This document shows positions 45,180 to 56,940 of a stretch of 64,000 bases of DNA, piece by piece. The position numbers and the translations under genes are program-made. Every line of letters begins with the position of its first letter. The stretch's first letter is position 1. Below the pieces are notes generated by a model that searched no databases, was not told the DNA's origin, and was given only the letters and a program-made list of their open reading frames with translations. The stretch lies in the NCBI RefSeq assembly GCF_910596095.1, contig NC_056551.1, positions 14,463,501 through 14,527,500 of the forward strand, written 5' to 3'. The DNA is from Thunnus maccoyii. Lineage: Eukaryota > Chordata > Actinopteri > Scombriformes > Scombridae.

Positions 45180-45289
45180 TGGGAGGAAAAATGTTCACAG
45201 ATGTATCTCAATGAAGTCGAATCTAAATCCTGCAACCTGCCAGCTGTGCTAAACTACAGTGAGACAGAATATTCGTCACAGCCTCAAAG
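45180..45289 (+). pseudogene. Array unit A: truncated copy of the 124-nt exon-like segment
   Basis: A 3' splice site (TTTTCCAG) and donor (AAAG followed by GTAAAG) flank WEEKCSQMYLNE..., as in units B and C. This copy has lost 14 bases near its end and carries several substitutions, so the reading frame into the donor differs. It marks the left edge of array unit A; homology to B starts near 45076 and fails near 45370. Confidence 0.5.
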
Positions 45290-45369
45290 GTAAAGCAGCT
45301 GCATTAAGCAAGCTGAAGATATTCAGATAATACTGATTAAAGACAACTGGTTAAATCTTTCTTTTTTTA

Positions 45370-46735
45370 CTTGAACTTTTATTGTTTTTTCCAACAAATG
45401 GAAAACAGCATACTTTGCTTACATACCAACAGAGATACCTGTGCAAACTGAAAGAAAATAAGAGACAATAAAGGAGTAAAATTCAAAGTAACAGAGTAAA
45501 AATAAATGAATGTTTAATATGTAACTATCCCACATTAACTTTTTATATCTTGCTCGTCTTTAAGTGTATCTTTTAACCTGATGAAGGATTTTAGTCATCA
45601 GAAGTCTGGATCTTAAGTTGTCAGAGAAACAAGCTGAGCAAACTCTTATCAGACCCCTACTGGAAGAAATTACATATTGTGCGTGTAAATAAAAATAAAT
45701 AAAAAAATAGAGGGGTTATATATAGCTTAGTGAGATGAGCAGGCTGCTGGCAATATGGCAATTCTGGCAAATGCCAGATAGGCTGGTCCACCTATTGGGC
45801 TGCAAGGCCACCAGCAGTGTGGGGAAAAAAATATCAACCTGCCAACCGCAGCCCACTTGGTGTTGGAGCAGCCCATCTGATTTGGGGTTACATGGTCCCA
45901 ATTGTCAATATGCTACCATTGACTGTATATAAATAGTCAATATAGGCTACCTATACTGTATGTAGGGCTGCTCAATGATGGCAAAAATCATAATCATGAT
46001 TATTTTGGTCAATATTGAGATCACGATTATTTAACACGATTACCTTTTGACTCTAATTTTTGCCGATTGCCAATGCCGATATACGCACATATTTTTTTCC
46101 CACCTTGCTGAGGAGACTATTACACATGCAATCATAGATTGTGCTAATGATCAAGAAAGACAATATATGAGGGAAGAATTTAGGAAGACTGGAGTTCAGG
46201 AACTCAGCATTAAAACTTTAATGAACCTGCCAAGTGGGTGCAGCAGTAGTTTTCTTTGAGTTTATTAGACAGACAGGATCAATGTGTAGGATTTAATCTT
46301 TGGTCCACAGTCCGAAGTAGAGGGTGGTGGTAATGCACCTAATACACTGGTCGCCAATGCTGTTATAAACCAAAAAGAAGAAGAAAAAGTTTTTTCAAAC
46401 AGAGTGGTACATCCTGTTAGCCAAAGTGTTTCCTATCTGTGCAGCCGAACACTGCAGCACCTCCACGGACTATTACATCCGGATGGTCCCAGTGTTTCAC
46501 CGGTGAAGCACCGGTTATCCCCGGTTTTAATACAGGCTGATTCACTCGCTACAGTGGATGAGGAAATAAAACCAATGAATCAATAAGTACAAACACTGGT
46601 GATTTCTGGTAAATTTCAGATGTCGGTTAGCTTGGTTAGCAAGGTGTGATGCGTGCCAGTCCGAGGCCATCACCCAGTTGGTGTGCAGAACGATTGCGAC
46701 CATTATGCTGCCAATCAGTGTGGTAGAGGGGGAGG
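45370..46735. other. Unit A spacer without homology to units B/C
   Basis: This stretch replaces the fold-back element and downstream sequence found in B and C. It holds the start of a hAT-like MITE at 45963 and little else. The small open frames at 45.7-46.6 kb have no domain or splice support. Confidence 0.4.
45963..46100. mobile_element. Fragment of a hAT-like MITE (AGGGCTGCTCAAT family)
   Basis: TAGGGCTGCTCAATGATGG followed by AAATCATAATCATGATTATTTTGGTCAATATTGAGATCACGATTA is the left end of a familiar fish non-autonomous element. No matching right end is visible, so the limit is approximate. Confidence 0.55.
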
Positions 46736-47195
46736 GATCCTTTCTTTTATTTCTTCATCTCTTCTCTAAACCTTCAACAAATACAATTCGTGTAAATCAT
46801 TTTCTTGAGAAGGGATGAATTTTCCAGTAAACACACTGGTAGACTCATATTCAGACTTGAATGGCATTTGGTTTCCTTATGTTGCTGTTTCCATGAGTTC
46901 CATGGATACTATGCAGTTGGCTGTTGAGGATATTTCACTTCACTATGGTAGTGACAATATTTAGGTGAAATATTTCATGAAAATGTTTTGTTTGAATATT
47001 TTTTTAAATATTTTAATAATTATAAAGTGTGTTTATGAAAAACTACCCTTATTCAGCCACAGTGCTCTTTAACAACGCATTTTATGGCTCATTCAACTGT
47101 GAATAAGTATAAAGATGAAAGACTTTGTGTGTATCCAAAGGTGGGCAGGACAGTATTTTTACCCAAAACACTGCATGTATATTTGTGTCTTTCAG

Positions 47196-48060
47196 TCTTG
47201 TGGACAAGTGTAGCCTGAAGATGTTGCTTGCAAATGTCGTCCAAGACAGGACAGCCTTGCTGAAGGAGTGCAGGAACACCAGCGTACTCCCAGCAGAGTT
47301 CAGCACACCCTGAGACAAGCCCTTCTGGACTCCAAGGCTGAAAATAATCAGCTCGTTTCAGAAAACACTGCTCTGGGACAGATGATAGCCAACATGGAGC
47401 TCAGATGGATACAGGAAAAGAAGAAGCTACTGGACGAAACAGACTCTTTTTCTCTACTTTGTTCATGGCATGCGCCTTCAGGAGATGGAGACTAAGAAGG
47501 TCACAAAATACTGGAAGGCAGAGTGCCAACAGGTCAGTGAGATGGAGGAAGCAGCTGCAGAGCTGAAGACTCTGCAGGATGAGATGGAGAAGAGGGTGAC
47601 CCAGATCTCCCTTGAAAAAGGACAATCTGGTCCTCACCTCAGTGATCGACAAAGAGAAGGCTCTTGCTGAGACCATGGTTAAGATCAACCAGCGAGAGAC
47701 CGAAATCCACCAGAAAGAGAGAGCATGGCGAGAAAAATACCACACTCTGGAAGGTCATCTCACACTGGAACAGGCCAGAAATAGTCATGAGAGGATGCAG
47801 GAGCTTCAGGCTGAAACAAAAAAATTGGAGGGGCGGTGGCGCCACGAGGAAAGCGTAATGGAGCAGGAGATGAAGCTCCGGATTCTGAAAAATGTTGAAC
47901 TTCAGGTACGCCACATCAGCTGATCATTTTGATTTGAATTATAAATCATTGGATTGTAACAAACTGTTACAATCCAACAGAGAGAAGGAGAAGAAGGAAA
48001 AGGAGATGACGGGGAAAGCCAAGAGAGAGAAGAAAGAGAAGAAAAGAAGAGAGAGGAGTA
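47196..48060 (+). pseudogene. Array unit A: decayed coiled-coil gene
   Basis: Homologous to exons 2 and 3 of the intact genes at 53594-55660 and 61715-63736. The exon 2 remnant (47196-47905) keeps its splice sites but meets an in-frame TAG six codons in (SCGQV stop) and has at least two later frameshifts: one after about 47440, where DETDSF shifts frame, and one near 47620 after QISLEKG. Recognisable blocks are SRVQHTLRQALLDSKAENNQ, RVTQISLEK, DKEKALAETM, SHERMQELQAETKK and MEQEMKLRILKNVELQ. Exon 3 is cut to about 60-80 bases (from 47981), having lost the 108-bp repeats. No copy of exon 1 is found upstream. An extra ~60 bases near the start of exon 2 is absent from B and C and may be ancestral. 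Poly(A) signal AATAAA at 48179-48184 is retained. Probably dead. Confidence 0.75.
47949..47977. repeat. Perfect 13-bp inverted repeat at the broken exon 3 junction
   Basis: TTGGATTGTAACA, a 3-base spacer AAC, then TGTTACAATCCAA. In units B and C this position reads ATTGGATCGTAACAGTTTGTT and continues to the exon 3 acceptor. In A the right arm is the reverse complement of that lost continuation, the signature of a replication template switch. Confidence 0.75.
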
Positions 48061-48617
48061 ACATCTTTCTCCCTTCAACCCCTACACCCTTACCTTCTAC
48101 CCCCTACAACCTACAAACATCACTTTACCCCTATCTATCTGTGTCTGTTTCTGTCTTTGTGTAAACTATCATAACATAAATAAACCTGTCACCATGACAA
48201 CTTGACAGCAAAGCTTCCAGATATTTACCTTGTTTAACTTTCTGTAAGCTGAAGATGACCCTTCACTTTCACCTTAACACAATATAACGTGATCATGGAG
48301 CCTGGAGGCTTTACTGCAGCTTTACTGAATGTAGCAGAGAAATACTGCCCTCTACTGATAGAGGTTTAGTACTGCATCAAAGAAGATGCAAATTTCATTG
48401 AAGAAACATGTACGAGAGTCTGATATTGAATGAAGATTGGAGATTTTATTCATTTTCAAGATTAATTGCAATTAACTGTTGTGATATATGAACGTGAATG
48501 ATGAAAACTGTTTCACTGATCAAAACTCCAACACTAGAAAACACTCAGATGTAATTCTGACCAGGAAGAAGATTTTGAATGTCACGTTTTGAAGATCCAA
48601 TATATAAAACTACATTT

Positions 48618-48810
48618 GTCATTGATAGACTTGAATGTCCATATGGGCGATTTTATGTGGGATGCACAAAAAGGAGATTTAAAGAGGACGGTTGTAAGGA
48701 CACAAATAGGCCATCTTCTCAGTTATCTTATGGCCCTACATAACGTGAGTTCTCATAATTCTTTTGAAATTCACTTGGTTAAATCTGTTGGACTGAAGTC
48801 TGCATGACAG
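48618..48810 (+). mobile_element. GIY-YIG (Penelope-like) remnant, copy 1
   Basis: One frame reads FECPCGRFYVGCTKRRFKE, resembling the C-x-C-G-x-x-YVG-x-T-x-R start of GIY-YIG endonucleases from Penelope-like retroelements. After a frameshift the neighbouring frame continues ALHNVSSHNSFEIHLVKSVGLK, resembling the domain's usual end (H-N-S ... L-x-x-x-G). Reduced to under 200 bases. A near-identical copy lies at 56547-56735. Confidence 0.4.
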
Positions 48811-49014
48811 TAAATAACAACATTGTCACTGACCGAGGGCTGGATAATGACGTCAGCAATTTTACAGGTTGGAGGTTCAAAGAATATAGTAAAAATATAC
48901 AAAATAAATGCACATTTTAATCACCAACAGGTTTTTCTATGGAGACAGTGTCAGCCACAGACTCTAGCATTCAACTTCTTCTAGTGTACAATCACTGTTG
49001 GTTTTCTTTTCCAG

Positions 49015-49138
49015 TGGGAGGAAAAATGTTCACAGATGTATCTCAATGAAGCCAAATCTAAATCCTGTAACCTGCCAGCTGTGCTAAACTACAGTGAGGC
49101 AGAATATCTGTCACAGACTCACATGTTGTGGCAGAAAG
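49015..49138 (+). other. Array unit B: conserved 124-nt exon-like segment
   Basis: A polypyrimidine tract and CAG precede an open frame of 41 codons plus one base, beginning WEEKCSQMYLN and ending LSQTHMLWQK, then a donor (AAAG followed by GTAAAG). The same segment with the same splice sites occurs at 56941-57064 and, truncated, at 45180. I do not recognise the protein. No partner exon in matching phase is found within the unit: joining to the acceptor at 52240 in the required phase gives an immediate stop. It may be a relic exon of the ancestral gene, or an exon spliced to something not seen. Confidence 0.45.
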
Positions 49139-49441
49139 GTAAAGCAGCTGCATTAGGCAAGCTAAAGATATTCAGATAATACTGATTAAAGACAACTGGT
49201 TAAATCTTTTTTCTTTTTTTACTTTTCATTGGTTTTTTGAGCTCTGGACTAAACCCTCTCTGTTATGTGAGTGGCATGTGGGCGCAGGTTTTCAACTTTA
49301 AAATTCACCAAGAATAGATTACAGAGCACTATATCTTGATGCGTTCATGATTGTGGCTACAGAAAAACACATTTGTTTGGTTTTGGACATTGTTGGAATA
49401 ACGTAATTGACAGGATGGCAGAGAAGAGTGCACTATATGAG

Positions 49442-50581
49442 TAGGGCTGGGTACTGAACTTCAAAACTTTTATGGCACTTAACTGAACTGCTTCGATACT
49501 ATCAAGTATCAAATAAATTCTTGTCATTTTTTTTTTAACCAAATTTCGATACGTAGCAGGAGTGGAGCTGTCTGGAACATCCAGCTGTAGCTTCTCAACA
49601 TAAACAGCAATGGCGGAGGCAGCAAAAGCATCTACAGCAACTAGATCAGTAACAGGAGGTTTGACCAAAACATGTAACCTGCAGATAAGACAAGACGAAG
49701 CTGTATTAAAATATTGAAGATGATGATACTGCCCATTGTTGACATCAAAACAGCGGTGGTTTAGTGGCTGGCGGACGGCTAACAACAGCATCTTGTGAGG
49801 CTCGGCTAATATTAGCTAATGTTAGCTAACGTAAACTGTGGACTCTTGTGTTGTCACGTTCAGCGTTATGGTCACATAAAAACTGCTTGTTCGAGGCCAG
49901 CAGCCGAACCACTGCTGTTTTGATGTCAAACGATAGGCAGTATCATTATCTGCGATATTTTAATACAGCTTCGGCTTGTCTTACCTGCAAGTTACATGTT
50001 TTGGTCCAACCTCCTATAACTGATGAAGCCTCTGTAGAGGCTGCTGCTGCCTTCACTTGCTACATTTTGAGCCATTAACTCAGCTACCAACAGGCAATAT
50101 ACTATGCAAAACAACTGTCAAAAAGCAAAGTGATAAAACCATTTATGCTAAAGTTAACTAGCTGTATACAGACACTCAACACACTTTTTCTTTAAAACTA
50201 ATCAACGTTAAAACTAGTGAGTTTTGCTGGTTAGTTTGAATGTCATTACCGTCACAGCACTGGGTGCCACATCCACACTTCATTAGCTGACATTATGGGT
50301 TGAATTGTTTATTGTGCTAAGATTAATTTGATGGCGTCAACAGTATGAAAGTGATTGTAGTTAATAGGTTTATATTTTTTATGTTATGAAACTGCTTTGA
50401 GTGTGTAAAAATGCTAAGGACCTGAAAAATAAAACTAAAGATTTGTACTGTAATGTAATTTTCTTTTTGTTAAAATGAATTTCATAAAGTCAGTATCAAA
50501 AAAAAGTATTGTTCAGGAACCAGTACCAAAGTCAAGGTATCGGTACTGGTATTGTAAATTTTTGAACGATACCCAGCCCTA
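49442..50581. mobile_element. Fold-back hAT-like element, unit B copy
   Basis: The ends are TAGGGCTGGGTACTGAAC and TGAACGATACCCAGCCCTA, inverted. The flanks TATATGAG and CTGATGAG match at 5 of 8 positions, a possible eroded hAT target duplication. Inside, about 160 bases at 49610-49770 recur inverted at about 49905-50065 with high similarity by eye, separated by some 135 bases, so a transcript could fold into a long hairpin. Both arms encode, on opposite strands, a short CLICRLHVLVKPP / CLTCKLHVLVQPP peptide that weakly recalls a BED zinc finger. No transposase remains. The same element in unit C is at 57368-58514, so insertion predates the duplication. Confidence 0.65.
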
Positions 50582-52239
50582 CTGATGAGACGTCTTCTAC
50601 CACCTAATGTAAGACATGCTATTCTATCACTGCTTAAGGAGCAACTTGCAGGTTGAATATTTTACTGGATTTACAGTTTATGTACCATTAAAATTATCCT
50701 GTGAAATGTTAATGTTTGATTTTATTAGTTTAACGAAACATAAAGGCAGAAATTAACCACTCATCACATTACCTCGCATAAAGGATTTGCTCTACCCATC
50801 CCCGTACACTGTGCGTTACTAGGTATCAATGAGTCTGAGCAGTCGTCAATTAGTGAGTTTGAATTTTTTCACTAGTTATGTTTTGCATCTTATCATTTTT
50901 CATCATCATAAATAATGGTGTTTGTGCAGACTGCACAAATTCCAGCCTGTCAGGACCAAAGTCCACTTTCCTAGCAGGACAAAAAGCAGCTAGTTTTCGT
51001 GCAGGTGAAGAGACAGACTTCACCGCTGCCTCTGTGATGGAGGAACGGGGTTGTGTGTGGGCTCACTTTAGACAGGAGGGTTATGTTACTTGCAATATGA
51101 TGAAGTTCAGGATGGGATGTCGAAGCCAGGGCTGTGTGAGGCTTGTAGCTTATGTGGTTCCTTTGGTACACACAGCTGCTTCATCAGCTCCGCTTTCAGC
51201 AGCAGCGCCACACTGACTGGAGATCATCACAGATACAGCTAAACAAAGACATGAACTTTTTTTTAACTGTTTAATCTTTAACTTCCAAATCAGACAGCAT
51301 TATGGCTTGAATTGAGAAGTAACATCTAATGTGTGTTTATTGTTGTTAGGCAGCATAACTAACCTGTAAAACCGCCAGTTTATGAGGTATAATGCTAACG
51401 TTAGTTAGCTAACATTGTTAGCATCCTACTTTGTTAATGCGGTTACTGTTTGACACAGCATGACGTTAGTTATTGACTTATCTAACACAGGATCCTGGTG
51501 TACAGTTACATAGCTTGGTGATATTCTGTTTGCTCAGCTAAAACATTTGTAATTTTTATCCTCCTAATGAGAGGTGGTGTCTCTGAGGTCCTCTCATATC
51601 TAAGTTATCTGCATTTGTTCTATATCACACAGTTAATAATGACTGACCTTCACCATATTCTCCAGCATATTAGTGTACATATGACATTGCACGGTTATGT
51701 AAAATAAGAGTTACTCTCAAAAAGGAGAGACACATATTTGCAGCTTTCTCTGTTACTTTGAAACCATCTTCAGAAGCAGGTAGAGGTATCAAGAAACAGC
51801 GAATAACTACGAAGTGTGCCAGCTGATTGTTCAGAGACATCTGATGATGTCTCAACATCATGTAAACATCTTCAGTTCCTTTGATATCCGACATCTTTTT
51901 TAAATATTGTATCCAGAAGGAAAAACACATTTCTTTTATGCCTGGCATGTTGGTAAAAACTGTATCCTGATGTTTGTAGTTTAGTTTAAATTGACTGTTT
52001 TTTTTTTTATGTCTAACATTTTCTTTTCAACATATTGTTCATGTTCTGAAACCAGTCCAGGGAAGCTTTAGATGCAGGCATGAAGGAGAGGGAGGGGAGG
52101 ACCTGAAACTGTGGAGGCCAGCCATCATCCACCAGTTAGCAATTTCAGTCAGTCATTTAATCTAAATTATTATTTGGGTCAGTGAATTTATTAAATATTA
52201 TATCACTGAATGTGATCTAAATATTTTTATCTCCCACAG
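50582..52239. other. Unit B spacer
   Basis: Near-identical to 58515-60224 in unit C apart from small indels (C has about 45 extra bases near 59505-59550). A 112-codon open frame at 50878-51216 persists in C (extended to 163 codons) but has no recognised domain, and the similarity is explained by the duplication. Many GCTAAC/GTTAGC palindromic words occur near 51390-51430. Confidence 0.4.
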
Positions 52240-52249
52240 CACATCAGCC

Positions 52250-52450
52250 CTGATGGAGTCTCTGAGGAAGGACTACTTCACCTCACCAAAGAGTCTATGT
52301 GACAGTAACACTGCCCTCTCCTCCACTGCACCGGAGTCGCTTACCAGGTCCTGCCAGCAGATCACAAACATGAGGCAGTTGGCCTGTAACTTGCACAGCC
52401 TTGACACTTTAACACAGGACTTTAGTGTGAAACCCAGTTTTTTCATTTGA
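52250..52450 (+). other. Unit B: open exon-like segment (MESLRKDYF...)
   Basis: Behind a good 3' splice site (CTCCCACAG, ends 52239) an open frame runs about 69 codons to a stop: TSALMESLRKDYFTSPKSL... to SVKPSFFI. In unit C the same DNA (from 60225) has a 2-base loss that breaks this frame. I do not recognise it. It may be the last exon of a gene that is no longer complete. Confidence 0.35.
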
Positions 52451-53593
52451 CCATATGTTTGAGATACATCCAGATGCATAATTTAAAAACTTCAGTATGT
52501 TTATATCTATGTCTTACCTGATTCTTGTCAAAAATAGATATTATAATAGATAGTATATTTCATACCAGTGTACACGTGTATATTTGTATCTACAGTATTA
52601 CATTATTTTATGAAACCCTGTGAGTACACCTGTTGTTAGAGTGTCAACTTGATATCTATTGCTTAGCCTATATATTATAAATAGCCTAATATTGTTTTAA
52701 AATGGGGCTGGTCCAGACTAAAATATCAAGGGCCAGATTTTTCTTCCTAGTCTGTCCCTGGAGATGAGGGTCTAGAAGCTAAACTAAACAAAAATAAAGT
52801 ATAGTAGCCATCTATCCAAAAGAGTAATAAACAAACATGGACAATTTATGTCTCTTCAGGAGTATGTCTGAAAATTCTGGGGAAAGAAGTTATTTTACAA
52901 ACAACATCCATTATGACTTTCCACACTTACTGTTACTCATCATAAACATCAAACACAAATTTCAATGCAATTTAGTCCTTCTGTCTGACAATTAATTCTA
53001 ATTTAAGCTCAGTTTCTGTCAACCTGGGTATGATTACATCTTCTCCTAAATATCTGGTCAATTGTGATCTTATTTGTATAGACAACTGATTAAATCTATG
53101 ATAAACAACTAAAAGGAAAAGCGCTTTTTGGATCTCAGAAGCAAAAAAAAGGGAATGAATTCCCAAAGAAATTAAGGTACACTGTTTCATCAAACCTCAA
53201 ACAATCATTGAGAAATTAGAGAAATTAAGTGCAAGCTTCAATCACACACATGAAAATTTTTACTGTTGTGATTTTTGCACTTTTATTTGTCAAGTAGAAA
53301 ACATTAATTAAGTCTATAAAGTGAAAAGGTTTAAATCAAAACATGTCAAGTGACAAGTGAAACAAGTGAAGGTTTGTCACATGACATGATGCTTATGACA
53401 TCATTAAGTTCCGGGCCCTCTGTGACACTACAAACACAGAATACAGAATGTTCTACTGAAATAAACCCTCCTGTTAAACTCCAGTCACTTACAACGTGAA
53501 ATCGGACATAGACGCATCTCTCAGAGAGAACAGAGCGCCAACTATCGAAAGTAACTACAATTTACTACAACCGAAACTTTAACTCCAGCCGAA

Positions 53594-55660
53594 ATGGATA
53601 AAAGTAACAACTCAAGACAAAAGGTCAGATTTCCTAAGCAGGAGACACTTTTGTGCAAACTTTTTTGGTGGTACACTTTTTTGTATGTTTTCTTTTATTT
53701 ATTCATCTCTTGACTAAAGCTTCAACAAATACAATTAGTGTAAATAATTTTCTGGAGAGGGGATGAATTTCTAACAAACACACCACACTAGTAGACTCAT
53801 ATTAAGACTTAAATGGCATTTGGTTTCCTTATGTTGCTGTAGTTTCCATGAGTTCCATGGATATTATGTTGTTGGCTGTTGAGGATATTTCACTTCACTG
53901 TAGGGTGACAATATTTAGGTGAAATATACAAACACTGTTGACATATTGAAACAGTTCCTCAGAATGTGACTGCTTTGGCTAAAATAATGACACAGGGAAT
54001 TTTGACACATGTATACATTAACTGTTTTGAGTGAGATTTGGCTTTTACAGGCTGTACAGCATAATTTCATATGATGATTACACTCAGTGTTTTGAGAATT
54101 TAACAGATAGATAATGGCCTAAATTAGTGAATGAATTGATGGATGTAAATTCATATTTAATGAAAATATTTTATTTGTCTTAATGTTTGTTTTTTAACAA
54201 TTTAATAATTATGTTTATGAAAAAGTACCCTTATTCAGCCACAGTGCTCTTTTACCACACATTTTATGGTTCATTCGATTGTGAATAAGTATAAAGATGA
54301 AAGACTGGATTGAGATCCAATCACTCAGACCACATTCAGAGGTGGTCTGGGCCGCATGTAACTACATTCTTTTAGTAATGTAAATGCGATGCGAAGTGAG
54401 ATCTGATCACAAGTGGTCACTCAGGACGCATGTGGAGATGCATATTGATACCGGGTGTAAACAGGGCCTTTGTGTGTGTAACTAAAGGTGGACAGAACAG
54501 TATTTTACCTAAAACACTGCATATATATTTGTGTCTTTCAGTCTTGTGGAACAGCCCAGCCTAAAAATCCTGCATCCAGCAGAGTCCAGCACGACCTGCG
54601 ACAGGCCCTTCTGGGCTCCAAGGCTGAAAATGAGCAGCTGGTTTCCGAAAACACTGCTCTGAGAAACCAGATTGCCACCATGGAGCTCATTTGGAAGCAT
54701 GAAAAGAAAAGTCTGAAGGACGAAATAGACTCTTTGGTCTCCACGTTGTTCATGGCAAGAAATGACATGGACAACCTGGTGAAGATGGTTGAGTCCACCA
54801 GAGCCAGTCTAACAAAATCTGAGACTGAGTGCAGGCAGATGGCCAGGAGGGTGACCCAGATCTCCCTCGAAAAAGATGATCTGGTCAGAGCAGTGATGGA
54901 CAAGGAGAAGGCTCTTGCTGAGAGCATTGTCAACCAGCAAAAATACCATGCTCTGCAGAATCATCTCGCACTGGAGCAGGAAGAAAAGAAGGCAAGCCAT
55001 GAGAGGATGCAGGAGCTGATGGCTGAAAGAAAGAAAACGGAAGAGCAGTGGCACCGCAAAGAAAGAATTATGGAGCAGGAGATGAGGCTCCTGATTCTAA
55101 AAAATATTGAGCTTCAGGTACGCCACATCAGCTGATCATTTTGATTTGAATAATAAGAATAATAAGAATTGGATCGTAACAGTTTGTTTGTCTCTTTTCA
55201 GGAGCTCGCCTTGAAGACAGACAGAGAGAAGGTGCAGATGAAAAAGCAAGAGGAGAAAGCCAAGAGGGAAACAGAAAAGAGGCTGAAGAAGGAGAGAAAA
55301 GAGAATGAGAAGAGAGAGAAGGAAGAGAAAAAGGAAAATGACAGGAGGGAAAAGGAGAACCTGAAAATACAAAAGAAAGAAAAGGTGAAAGAAGAGAAGG
55401 AGAAGAAGGAGAATGAAAAAAGAGAGAAGAAAGAGAAAGAGGAAAATGACAGGAAGGAGAAGGAGAACCTGAAAAGACAAAAGAAAGAAAAGATGAAAGA
55501 AGAGAAGGAGAGGAAGGAGAGTGAAAAAAGAGAGAAGAAAGAGAAAGAGGAAAATGACAGGAAGGAGAAGGAGAACCTCAAAAGACAAACGAAAGAAAAG
55601 GAGAAGGAAGAGAAGGAGAAAGCTAAGAGGGAGAAGAAAGAGAAGAAGAGAGAGGACTAA
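53594..55660 (+). CDS. Array unit B: coiled-coil protein with Lys/Glu-rich repeat tail (3 exons)
   Basis: Proposed exons are 53594-53623 (MDKSNNSRQK), 54542-55117 and 55202-55660; all introns are GT-AG and phase 0, giving 354 residues. Exons 2 and 3 are well supported; exon 1 is inferred from an ATG and donor (AAAGGTCAGA) conserved in unit C. Exon 2 (residues 11-202) is a long heptad-rich coiled coil (SKAENEQLVSENTALRNQIA; LEQEEKKASHERMQELMAER; MEQEMRLLILKNIELQ). Exon 3 is almost entirely Lys, Glu, Arg and Asn, built of 36-residue repeats, and ends KREKKEKKRED. There is no signal peptide or membrane segment, so a cytosolic, nuclear or cytoskeletal structural role is possible; none is shown. 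I cannot assign a family. The 3' UTR is a pyrimidine minisatellite with AATAAA at 56108-56113. The gene is plus strand, opposite to SSH1. An intact twin lies 8.1 kb away. Confidence 0.65.
55334..55657 (+). repeat. 108-bp coding tandem repeat, unit B gene
   Basis: The word GAAAATGACAGGA recurs at 55334, 55442 and 55550, exactly 108 bases apart, each heading a unit END(R/K)(K/R)EKENLK..., 36 codons. The last unit is partial in its second half. Confidence 0.9.
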
Positions 55661-55663
55661 CAT

Positions 55664-56060
55664 CCTTTCTCCCTTCAGCCCTCACCCCCACCTTCTACCC
55701 TCTTCCCTCTTACCCCCTTTCTCTCTATCTCCTACCCTCTTACTCTCTACCCCCTACCCTCTTACCCCCTTCCTCTCTGTCTCCTACCTTCTTACCCTCT
55801 TACTCTCTACCCCCTACCCTCTTACTCTCTACCCCCTACCCTCTTATCACTTTACCCCATTCTTTCTTACCCCCTTACTCTCTACCCTCTACAATCTTAC
55901 TCATTTACCCCCTTCCTTTTTACTCCCTATCCTCTTACCCCTTTACCCCCTACCCTCTTACCCCCTACAATCTTACCCATTTACCCCTTCCTTTTTACTC
56001 CCTATCCTCTTACCCCTTTACCCCCTTCCCTCTTACCCCCTTGTCCTCTACCCCCCCTAA
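55664..56060 (+). repeat. Pyrimidine-rich minisatellite in the 3' UTR, unit B
   Basis: Nearly pure C/T with A only in TAC. Words CTACCCTCTTACCCCCTT, CTCTCTACCCCCTACC and CTCTCTATCTCCTACC repeat with small variations. It begins right after the stop codon and ends about 50 bases before the AATAAA at 56108. Confidence 0.85.
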
Positions 56061-56546
56061 CCCAACCGGTCTGTGTCTTCTGTGTTTGTGAAAACTGTCA
56101 TAACATAAATAAACCTGTCACCATGACAACTTGACAGCAGAGTTTCCAGATATTTACCTTGTTTAACTTTCTGTAAGCTGAAGATGACCCTTCACTTTCA
56201 CCTTAACACAATATAACGTGATCATGGAGCCTGGAGGCTTTACTGCAGCTTTACTGAATGTAGCAGAGAAACACTGCCCTCTACTGATACAGGTTTAGTG
56301 CTGCATCCAAGAAGATCCATGTTACGTTGAAGAAATATATACTTGAGTCTGATATTGCATGATCTGAGATTTCATTCATTTTTAAAATTAATTGCAATTA
56401 ACTGTTGAGATACATGAACATGAATGATGAAATCTATTTCACTGATCAAAACTCCAACACTAGAAAACACTCAGATGTAATTCTGACCACGAAGAAGATT
56501 TTGAATGTCACGCTTTGAAGATCCAATATATAAAACTACATTTGTC

Positions 56547-56735
56547 ATTCATAGATTTGAATGTCCATGTGGGCGATTTTATGTGGGATGCACAAAAAGG
56601 AGATTTAAAGAGGACGGTTGTAAGGACACAAATAGGCCATCTGCTAGGTTATCTTATGGCCCTACATTATGTGAGTTCTCATAATTCTTTGGGAATTCAC
56701 TTGGTTAAATATGTTGGACTGAAGTCTGCATGACA
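56547..56735 (+). mobile_element. GIY-YIG (Penelope-like) remnant, copy 2
   Basis: Twin of 48618-48810: FECPCGRFYVGCTKRRFKE in one frame and ALHYVSSHNSLGIHLVKYVG in the next. The same frameshift is present in both, so decay predates duplication. Confidence 0.4.
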
Positions 56736-56940
56736 GTAAATGACAACATTGTCACTGACCGAGGGCTGGATAACGACGTCAGCAATTTTACAGGTTGGAG
56801 GTTCAAAGAATAGAGTAAAAATATACAAAATAAATGCACATTTTAATCACCAACAGGTTTTTCTATGGAGACAGTGTCAGCCACAGACTCTAGTATTCAA
56901 CTTCTTCTAGTGTACAATCACTGTTGGTTTTCTTTTCCAG

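Noticed and set aside
50878..51216. 112-codon open frame conserved in units B and C (MFCILSFFIIINN...)
   Set aside because: Similarity is explained by the recent duplication; there is no domain, and its initial Met lies in AT-rich DNA with no splice or promoter support.
55136..55663. Minus-strand 175-codon Leu/Phe-rich open frame (and twin at 63212-63739)
   Set aside because: It is the complement of the purine-rich Lys/Glu exon: AAG/GAG codons read backwards give Leu and Phe. No signal, splice or start context supports it.
55664..56060. Telomere-like CCCTAN repeats
   Set aside because: The words are CTACCCTCTTACC, not CCCTAA; it is an ordinary pyrimidine minisatellite.
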